A stretch of 35,603 nt of DNA from Collinsella sp. (lineage in GTDB: Bacteria; Actinomycetota; Coriobacteriia; Coriobacteriales; Coriobacteriaceae): NCBI GenBank assembly GCA_019424965.1, contig JAHYYL010000011.1, positions 24,166 through 59,768 on the forward strand. The letters run 5' to 3'. Position 1 is the first letter of the stretch. Each line of letters opens with the position of its first letter. Shown piece after piece: positions 30,262 to 35,603 of the stretch. The notes beneath the pieces are model-generated. The model did no database searches. It was given only the letters and a program-made list of their open reading frames with translations, and was not told the origin of the DNA. The translations under genes and the position numbers were made by a program.

Positions 30262-31395
30262 TTACAGGTACTTGCGCCAGTCGTCGTCATCCTCGTCATC
30301 CTCGGCAGCGGCCTGAGCCTGCTCGGCGGCACGGGCGGCTGCGGTGCGGGCGGCAACCTGAGCATAGGACTCCTCGTTGCGCTCGGGGAAGTTTGCCAGC
30401 ACGTGCTCGAACTTGGCGAAGTCCTCGTCCCAGCGCGTAGAGGGCACGGCAAAGAAGACCTGCTTGACCTTGAAGTCGCCCGACGCGAGCTCCTTGCGGA
30501 AGAGCTCGGCCACGGCCTCGGCATCAAAGCCGTTGTTGTCGCAGCCCCAAGCACCCAGCACGAGCTTCTCGCGACCAAGCTCATCGCAGATGGCGAGCAC
30601 AAAGCGAATGCGGTCGCGCAGGGCATCCAGCAGAGCATCGTCGCTCACGCGATACTCCTGGCGGGCGCGCCTAACGTTGGGCGCGGCGGCCACGATCACG
30701 TCGGCGTATGCATGCACGTGGTTGCGGTCGAAGCGCACCGCAGGCACCACCAGGGCGCGGTTACGATAGAGCTCGCAGTTGATGTTGCGGCGACGGTTCT
30801 CGCCGTACCACTTACGCTGCCTATCGAGAACGTTGTACAGATACGAATCGGCGCACAGCGTGGCCTCCTGGCCCAGATAACCCTGAATATATCCACCGCC
30901 CGGATTGGTAAACGAGGCAAAGGCGAGCACGGCCATGTCGCAGAACTGCGCATAGCCGCGACCGTTATCGAGGATTGCCTGCGTGGCGGAGGCATCAAGC
31001 ACAGTGACCTCGGGCAGGACCGGAGCGGGCTCCTCAGCAGGCGCGGACTCAGCTTCGGCGATTTCCTCGGCAGGCTCCTCGACGGGCTCGGGCGCCGCCT
31101 CGGTCTCGGGCGCCGCCTCGACCTCGGTAGTCTCCGCGTTCTCGACGTCCTCGGCGACCTGCTCTTCGGCGGCCACAGCACTCTGAACCTTGGCCTTCAT
31201 CGCCGCGACAAAGCCGGCAGGCATACCGTCAAACTCGCGAACACCGGCGAGCGAACGCTCGATATCCTTGGCGCACGCTTCGGACACAGTTGCCACGTGA
31301 CGCTCGGCGGCCTTGGCACGGGCCTCGCGCTTGGGATTGGGCTGACCCGCTCGGTTGGACCTGCGGTTACGGTTCCTGTTGTCGACGTCTGCCAT
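30262..31395 (-). CDS. PARG-like macrodomain protein (TIGR02452/DUF2263 type) with a degenerate signature
   Basis: 377 residues. The N-terminus is Arg/Lys-rich (RNRNRRSNR), then helical, then a long Glu/Ala/Pro-rich linker (about 75-128), then a macrodomain-like core (about 130-345) and an acidic tail (EDDEDDDDWRKYL). The core carries the poly(ADP-ribose) glycohydrolase-type signature FTNPGGGYIQGYLGQEA. GGG is at 166-168 and QEA at 176-178, where the family has QEE; the second Glu is the catalytic one in characterised PARGs. Later segments VVPAVRFDRN and LGAWGCDNNGFDAEAVAELF are typical of TIGR02452. It probably binds ADP-ribose; glycohydrolase activity is doubtful. The ATG at 31395 has AAAGG upstream. 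Confidence 0.78.
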   Translation of the reverse strand: MADVDNRNRNRRSNRAGQPNPKREARAKAAERHVATVSEACAKDIERSLAGVREFDGMPAGFVAAMKAKVQSAVAAEEQVAEDVENAETTEVEAAPETEAAPEPVEEPAEEIAEAESAPAEEPAPVLPEVTVLDASATQAILDNGRGYAQFCDMAVLAFASFTNPGGGYIQGYLGQEATLCADSYLYNVLDRQRKWYGENRRRNINCELYRNRALVVPAVRFDRNHVHAYADVIVAAAPNVRRARQEYRVSDDALLDALRDRIRFVLAICDELGREKLVLGAWGCDNNGFDAEAVAELFRKELASGDFKVKQVFFAVPSTRWDEDFAKFEHVLANFPERNEESYAQVAARTAAARAAEQAQAAAEDDEDDDDWRKYL

Positions 31396-31460
31396 ACGTG
31401 GCCACCTTTCCTGTCGCTGCCGCTATCGGCTTTTCCCATCCATGATACCCCGCCGCGTAC

Positions 31461-31486
31461 AAAAAAGACGGCCCCGAAGGACCGCC
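31461..31486 (-). terminator. Rho-independent terminator of the Bax-inhibitor-1 family gene
   Basis: On the minus strand an 8-base stem GGCGGTCC/GGGCCGTC closes a TTCG tetraloop and is followed by TTTTTT, 50 bases past the stop. Confidence 0.88.
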
Positions 31487-31535
31487 TTTCACATCGTTTT
31501 ACCGCGTCCGACAAGAAACGCTGCAATCCCCCGCG

Positions 31536-32231
31536 CTAGTCGCGACGACCGAGGATGTTCAGGATGCGCAGGAACACGTTGATGATGTCCACGAACAGGC
31601 TGGATGCCATGAGCACGGCGTTGGGCAGCGTGGGCGGCACCGTCGTTGCCACATAGGTGTCGTAGCCGATGAAGCCGGCAAACACCACGATCACGATCAG
31701 GTCGGTGATGGACTGCGAAACGCCCATGAACATCAGCACGATCTCAACCAGAATAGTGGCGAGCAGAATGCCAAAGCCGATGCCATATACGCGCTGGAAA
31801 AACTTGGGGAACGTCACGCCCAAGGCGCCAAAGACAAAGGTGATGGCGGCCGTGGCGATAAAGGCAGTGTTGATGGTAGGCAGGTCGTAGTTGGCAAGGC
31901 CAAACGACGCGGTCAGGCCAAAGGTACTCGCAAAGATTACGTAGCCCACAAGGGACAGGCCCACGGACTGCTTGCCCGCAGCAGCCGACATCATGACCAT
32001 GCCGACGATGGTTAAAATAAACGAGCCAAAGACCAGTGGCAGGGCGGCGCCGCTCATCATCATGCGCGCAAACGACATGGTGCTCGTAAAGTAGGCGCCG
32101 GCACCCATGACGCAAAAGCCCAAGAAGATCAGGGCAGATATGGCGAGATTGTACGCGCGCGGCGACATCTCCTTGGCGCGACTTGCGCCGGTCTCGACGG
32201 GGCCGTTCTGATAGCCCTGAATATCGTTCAT
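31536..32231 (-). CDS. Bax inhibitor-1/YccA family membrane protein
   Basis: An integral membrane protein of 231 residues with seven hydrophobic helices after a short soluble N-terminus (MNDIQGYQNGPVETGASRAK). Family signs are LAISALIFLGFCVMGAGAYFTS in the first helix, ASTFGLTASFGL, and the C-terminal GFIGYDTYVA with a conserved aspartate, followed by ALMASSLFVDIINVFLRILNILG-like helix ending in GRRD. Bacterial members include proton-coupled calcium leak channels and proteins that modulate FtsH; which applies here is unknown. The ATG at 32231 has AAAGGA six bases upstream. Confidence 0.87.
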   Translation of the reverse strand: MNDIQGYQNGPVETGASRAKEMSPRAYNLAISALIFLGFCVMGAGAYFTSTMSFARMMMSGAALPLVFGSFILTIVGMVMMSAAAGKQSVGLSLVGYVIFASTFGLTASFGLANYDLPTINTAFIATAAITFVFGALGVTFPKFFQRVYGIGFGILLATILVEIVLMFMGVSQSITDLIVIVVFAGFIGYDTYVATTVPPTLPNAVLMASSLFVDIINVFLRILNILGRRD

Positions 32232-32310
32232 GCTTCGTCCTTTCAAAAAGCGCCACGACAGCGCAGCAGGTGACAAGATTCCTGTCATTGTACCCGAACG
32301 CCGTGCGTCC

Positions 32311-32649
32311 TTACCTGCGGCGCTCGCTCTCGAGTGTTCGGTCGAACGCCCACACCCACCAACGCATCAGATGAGTCTGCGAGCCATCCGGTCGCTCGCG
32401 TGCCTGTTCTTCCAGATACAGTTCGGTCGCATGTCCGCCAAAACGAACCTTATAAGTCGCCGTACGAATGCCGTGAACCGTCAGGCCAAAACCGGTGGAC
32501 GAGACAATCTCGTCAATCGTAAAGCAGCGACCGTCAACCCAGCAGACGGTAACCGGCACAACCTGTCCGCCCGCGAGAATGCGAGCCACGACGTCCACAT
32601 ACTGCTTGTGCACGCGCCGAGTTTTGCCGTCTGTCTGTCGATATTCCAT
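32311..32649 (-). CDS. Hypothetical protein
   Basis: 112 residues from the ATG at 32649 (MEYRQTDGKTRRVHKQYVDV). It is soluble-looking and mixed alpha/beta, with ARILAGGQVVPVTVCWVDG, a second part FTIDEIVSSTGFGLTVHG, and a C-terminal RWWVWAFDRT. I do not recognise the family with confidence. AGGAGG lies directly before this ATG, too close for an ordinary ribosome binding site; an upstream in-frame ATG at 32670 is an alternative start. It ends about 80 bases before the BI-1 family gene, same strand. Confidence 0.55.
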   Translation of the reverse strand: MEYRQTDGKTRRVHKQYVDVVARILAGGQVVPVTVCWVDGRCFTIDEIVSSTGFGLTVHGIRTATYKVRFGGHATELYLEEQARERPDGSQTHLMRWWVWAFDRTLESERRR

Positions 32650-32843
32650 GCCTCCTATTATCGAACGCATGTTTGCATGTTGTAAAGCGAACAGGCTGTG
32701 GTTTTGGGGTGTCGGAGCGATCGCATGTGTCCGCATGGCGTGTTAGCAAAAAGAACACCCGCGGTCAACAGGGATAATATTCAATTTTAGTGCCAAAAAA
32801 TTCACTGCTCCCATCAGAACTCGGTAAAGAAACCCGCAGGAGG

Positions 32844-32852
32844 TGATACGAT
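32844..32852 (+). promoter_or_regulatory. Extended -10 element upstream of the phosphate transporter
   Basis: TGATACGAT lies 48 bases before the transporter ATG, identical to the nonamer ahead of the M18 aminopeptidase (23262-23270). The 250-base spacer (32650-32899) holds no other recognised feature and no clear Pho box. Confidence 0.4.
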
Positions 32853-32899
32853 TTATCATGTTTCTGTAACGTGCCTGCAAACTTCGAGAAAGCCCATAT

Positions 32900-33949
32900 A
32901 TGGACGTAACGTTCTCAACCTTCCTCGGCCAACTTGTGTCGAACCCAGTCCTTGCCGTCACCGTGATCCTCGCGCTCGGCGCCATCTTCGTCAATGGATG
33001 GACCGACGCACCCAACGCCATCGCGACCTGCGTCACTACGCGTTGCATGCCCGCCCGCGCCGCCATTCTCATGAGTGCCGCATTCAACTTCCTCGGCGTG
33101 CTCATCATGACGCACTTTAACGCGAGCGTCGCCAACACCATCTCCCATATTGTCGACTTTGGCGGAAACAGTACCATGGCGCTCGCCTGCCTGTGCGCGG
33201 CGCTGTTCTCCATCGTCGTCTACGGCGCCACAGCGTCGCGTTTTGGCATCCCCACCTCGCAAAGCCACAGCCTTATCGCCGGCCTGACCGGTGCCGCCAT
33301 CGCCCTCGGCGGTGCGAGCAGCGTCAACGTCCACGAGTGGATGAAGGTCATCTACGGCCTGGCGCTCTCCATCGGGCTGGGCTTTGTCATGGGCTGGGTC
33401 CTGTGCAAGCTCGTCTCGATTCTTTTCGCCGCCGCCAACAGGCGACGTGCCAATGTCTTCTTTAAATACGCTCAGATCGCGAGCGCTGCGGCCATGAGCT
33501 TTATGCACGGCGCGCAGGATGGACAGAAGTTCATCGGCGTGCTCTTTTTAGGCGTGGCCTTTGCCAGCGGCCAGACGAGCGTCGGCGATGCCGGCATCCC
33601 CATCTGGATTATGCTGCTATGCTCGGCCACCATGGGCATCGGCACCAGCGTGGGCGGCGAGCGCATCATCAAGTCCGTTGGCCAGAGCATGGTCAAGCTC
33701 GAAAAGTACCAGGGCTTCTCCGCCGACCTGGCGGGCGCCGCGAACCTGCTGCTTGCCACCCTTACCGGCATCCCCGTGTCCTCCACGCACATCAAGACCT
33801 GCGCCATCATGGGCGTCGGTGCCGTCAAACGCCTCTCGGCCATCAACTTCGGCGTCGTCAAGGACATGATGTTCACCTGGTTCTTCACCTTCCCCGCCTG
33901 CGGACTCATCAGCTTTGTCATGGCCAAGCTGTTCATGATGTTCATCTAG
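32900..33949 (+). CDS. Inorganic phosphate transporter, Pit family
   Basis: A membrane symporter of 349 residues that takes up phosphate (as metal-phosphate) with protons or sodium. It shows the two inverted signature repeats: VNGWTDAPNAIATCV (31-45) in the first half and SFMHGAQDGQKFIGV in the second. GIPTSQSHSLIAGL and its counterpart GIPVSSTHIKTCAIMG follow each. About ten helices are visible. The central loop is short and basic (AAANRRRANVF). The ATG at 32900 has only a weak ribosome binding site (GAGAAAG). The DUF47 partner gene follows 67 bases downstream, the usual pit operon arrangement. Confidence 0.92.
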   Translation: MDVTFSTFLGQLVSNPVLAVTVILALGAIFVNGWTDAPNAIATCVTTRCMPARAAILMSAAFNFLGVLIMTHFNASVANTISHIVDFGGNSTMALACLCAALFSIVVYGATASRFGIPTSQSHSLIAGLTGAAIALGGASSVNVHEWMKVIYGLALSIGLGFVMGWVLCKLVSILFAAANRRRANVFFKYAQIASAAAMSFMHGAQDGQKFIGVLFLGVAFASGQTSVGDAGIPIWIMLLCSATMGIGTSVGGERIIKSVGQSMVKLEKYQGFSADLAGAANLLLATLTGIPVSSTHIKTCAIMGVGAVKRLSAINFGVVKDMMFTWFFTFPACGLISFVMAKLFMMFI

Positions 33950-34016
33950 TCAAACCGAACGTCCATCCGGACCGTAACACCTCGCCCACCCGTCTTCGCC
34001 TCGAAAGGACCCACTC

Positions 34017-34640
34017 ATGGCAAAGAAACCCGATTCGTTCTACTTTGACAACTACGTCGCTTGCGCCGACCTCGCCGTCCAGGCCGCCGAGCTGCTTACC
34101 AAGATTTTCGAGAACTTCGATCCCGCAAAGATTCACGATATGCTCGACAAGATGCATGCGATCGAGCATGCGGCCGACAAGAAGCACCATGAGCTTGAGG
34201 ACGCCCTGCTCACCGCCTTTATCACCCCGCTTGAGCGCGAGGATCTGGACCTGATGAGCTGCTCGCTCGACACCGTGCTCGACCGCATCGAGGGCGTCGT
34301 GCAGCGCGTCTACTTCACCAACATCCAGAGCATCCACCCCGATGCCATCGTCATCGCTCACAAGGTGACCGACGCCTGCCGCGCCATGAAAGACCTGATG
34401 GTCGAGCTGCCTAACTACCGCAAGTCCAAAACGCTGCGCGAGCTCGTCATCCAGATCAACACCATCGAGTCCGAGGCCGACGAGCTCTATATCAACGCCA
34501 TGCGAAACCTGCACGTTAACGGCAAGGACCCGCTCGAGGTCATCGCTTGGCGTGACGTGTACGCCTTCCTGGAGTACTGCGCCGACTGCTGCGAGAATGT
34601 GGCCGATGTCGTGGATTCGATTGTCATGAAGAACAGTTAA
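34017..34640 (+). CDS. DUF47/PhoU-like Pit accessory protein
   Basis: 207 residues, all-helical and cytosolic, of the DUF47 (YkaA) family related to PhoU. Features include AIEHAADKKHHELEDALLTAF, ITPLEREDLDLMSCSLDTVLD (about 70-90, the E/D-rich metal-binding type helix) and the second-half INTIESEADELYINAM and WRDVYAFLEYCADCCENVADV. These proteins are found next to pit genes and regulate or gate phosphate uptake. The ATG at 34017 has AAAGGA seven bases upstream. Translated with the transporter just upstream. A large hairpin follows at 34646-34753. Confidence 0.9.
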   Translation: MAKKPDSFYFDNYVACADLAVQAAELLTKIFENFDPAKIHDMLDKMHAIEHAADKKHHELEDALLTAFITPLEREDLDLMSCSLDTVLDRIEGVVQRVYFTNIQSIHPDAIVIAHKVTDACRAMKDLMVELPNYRKSKTLRELVIQINTIESEADELYINAMRNLHVNGKDPLEVIAWRDVYAFLEYCADCCENVADVVDSIVMKNS

Positions 34641-34645
34641 TTGGG

Positions 34646-34753
34646 GGTACGTGTCCCGGCGGCGAAGGGCCGGCCACGGTTTGCTTTCTCACTCCGGCTG
34701 CTTTGCAGAGTCGTTCGAAAGTAAACCGTGGCCGGCCCTTCGCCTTACGTACC
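34646..34753. repeat. Long inverted repeat after the pit operon
   Basis: Arms 34661-34688 and 34717-34744 match over 28 bases with one mismatch; the outer 22 are perfect. GGTACGT/ACGTACC (34646-34652, 34747-34753) extends the pairing outward across an internal loop, and CTGC/GCAG lies at the centre. The arms are GC-rich outside and T-rich inside, like the repeat at 20075-20204 but of different sequence. It starts 6 bases after the DUF47 stop and has no T run. Confidence 0.85.
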
Positions 34754-34765
34754 ACCATTGGGAAC

Positions 34766-34896
34766 TTTGGCTGATAGTTGTAGCGCGATGGGGGTTTGGC
34801 TGAAGGGACCTTTGGTACCCGTTCGGACACTTTGGCCCTTGATGAGCGTTTGGCTGATTGCTGCTTTGGGTACTGTTTGGGTTACTTTGGGTTTGG
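34766..34896 (+). repeat. G/T-rich stretch with repeated TTTGG words
   Basis: TTTGGCTGA occurs at 34766, 34795 and 34849, and further TTTGG words start at 34811, 34831, 34865, 34876, 34886 and 34892. The plus strand is strikingly low in C from here into the next gene. No open frame with a ribosome binding site was found inside. Confidence 0.6.
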
Positions 34897-34923
34897 TTGA
34901 TTTTTAATTGTTGGAGGGCTTGT

Positions 34924-35454
34924 ATGTCTTATTTGGATCTGGCTCGGGGTCGTTATTCTTGTCGCGAGTTTGAGGATCGTTCTGTTGAGCAGGCTGTGGT
35001 GGATGCCATTGTTGAGGCTGGGCGTATTGCTCCTTCTGCTTGCAATAATCATCCTTCGCGTGTGATGGTGCTGGATACGCCCGAGCTGTTGGAGAAGGCT
35101 GCTGCTTGTCAGCCTCGGTTTGCTCGTGATGGGTCCATCTTTGGCGCTCCGCTCATTTTCCTTGTTTGCAGCGTTACCAATGATGCTTGGGTGCGCCCTT
35201 ATGACCAGATGAACTCGAGTGCCATCGATACCTCGATCGTTTGCGATCAGATGATGATGGAGGCCGAGGAGCAAGGCTTGGGAACGTGCTGGGTGTGCCA
35301 TTTTAAGCCCGAGGTGGCCCTTGAGCAGTTCGACCTGCCCGAGGGTGTCTATCCCTATCATATGCTCGTCTGTGGCTATCCTGCCGACCATATCGCCGAC
35401 CCCGAGCATCGAGAGGCTCGCACCATTCCCCTCTCCGACTTCCTCCTCAAGTAG
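34924..35454 (+). CDS. Nitroreductase family protein
   Basis: An FMN-dependent oxidoreductase of 176 residues, at the short end of the family. The N-terminus SYLDLARGRYSCREFEDRSV matches the FMN-phosphate arginine cluster; EAGRIAPSACNNHPSRVMVL is the second flavin contact. MMMEAEEQGLGTCWVCHF is the family's G(L)GTCW segment, and the C-terminus HMLVCGYPADH is usual. The substrate is unknown. The ATG at 34924 has GGAGG six bases upstream; an upstream in-frame start at 34858 would add a hydrophobic stretch from the G/T-rich DNA and is rejected. The first ~60 codons end in T where neighbouring genes use C. A terminator follows at 35500-35544. Confidence 0.88.
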   Translation: MSYLDLARGRYSCREFEDRSVEQAVVDAIVEAGRIAPSACNNHPSRVMVLDTPELLEKAAACQPRFARDGSIFGAPLIFLVCSVTNDAWVRPYDQMNSSAIDTSIVCDQMMMEAEEQGLGTCWVCHFKPEVALEQFDLPEGVYPYHMLVCGYPADHIADPEHREARTIPLSDFLLK

Positions 35455-35499
35455 ATTTTTGGGACATGCCTTAAAATCTACCTTCTACCACGCGCCCTT

Positions 35500-35544
35500 C
35501 GCCGAGTTCTGCGCCACCGCATCCAGAGCTCGGCGTTTTGTTTT
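35500..35544 (+). terminator. Rho-independent terminator of the nitroreductase gene
   Basis: CGCCGAGTTCT (35500-35510) pairs, with one G-U, with AGAGCTCGGCG (35525-35535), followed by TTTTGTTTT. Between the stop and this stem an 8-base inverted repeat TAGATTTT/AAAATCTA overlaps the stop codon. Confidence 0.85.
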
Positions 35545-35603
35545 CCAAGGCTTATAGGACAAAATGTGTGTCCCGATAGAACATCCGTTTCCATCCATTA
35601 ATC

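Noticed and set aside
1..35603. CRISPR arrays, tRNAs, insertion sequences or prophage genes
   Set aside because: No regularly spaced direct repeats, tRNA T-loop/CCA patterns, transposase, integrase or phage structural motifs were found.

Overview
The window is a GC-rich, gene-dense piece of bacterial chromosome. The gene families, the many GTG/TTG starts, the strong C/G third-position bias and the AAAGGA-type ribosome binding sites suggest an actinobacterium of the class Coriobacteriia, most like Collinsella. That assignment is inferred from protein style and could not be checked by a search. No tRNA, CRISPR array, insertion sequence, integrase or prophage gene was found. The window is housekeeping and accessory metabolism with unusually structured intergenic DNA.

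Layout. 1-1313: moeA (molybdenum cofactor), minus strand, with a poly-C-rich, apparently frameshifted 3' end at the window edge. 1525-3995: a CLC antiporter resembling the fluoride clade and a lipid kinase. 4017-7945 (minus): a stand-alone GGQ release-factor-like protein, xpt (purine salvage), a DHA2-type MFS exporter and an O-acetylhomoserine sulfhydrylase. 8179-9331: a C_GCAxxG_C_C protein and a convergent YigZ/IMPACT protein. 9545-9910: RNase P RNA (minus). 10248-11414: rpsA (minus, TTG start). 11730-13804: a HAD hydrolase and a convergent iron-sulfur L-cysteine desulfidase-like protein. 14075-15122: rpiB and ndk. 15500-18681 (minus): argG, a 56-codon small ORF and argH, the last two steps of arginine synthesis. 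19236-20063: a Cof-type HAD phosphatase. 20409-23153: polA (minus). 23320-25630: an M18 aminopeptidase and yaaA. 25654-28690: a membrane-anchored hypothetical protein, then a TPP riboswitch, thiC and thiD (pyrimidine branch of thiamine synthesis). 28836-32649 (minus): a pentapeptide-repeat protein, an SGNH hydrolase, a PARG-like macrodomain protein, a Bax-inhibitor-1 membrane protein and a small hypothetical. 32900-34640: a Pit phosphate transporter with its DUF47 partner. 34924-35454: a nitroreductase.

Most genes are single or paired transcription units with their own hairpin terminators. Functional pairs are argG/argH, thiC/thiD and pit/DUF47. Points most worth a second look: six long inverted-repeat hairpins in intergenic regions with unrelated arm sequences; two dispersed palindrome families (4424/29482 and 8033/20321); the small ORF between argG and argH; the PARG-like protein whose signature reads QEA instead of QEE; a G/T-rich TTTGG-word stretch leading into a nitroreductase with T-ending codons; and the 12-C tract in moeA.
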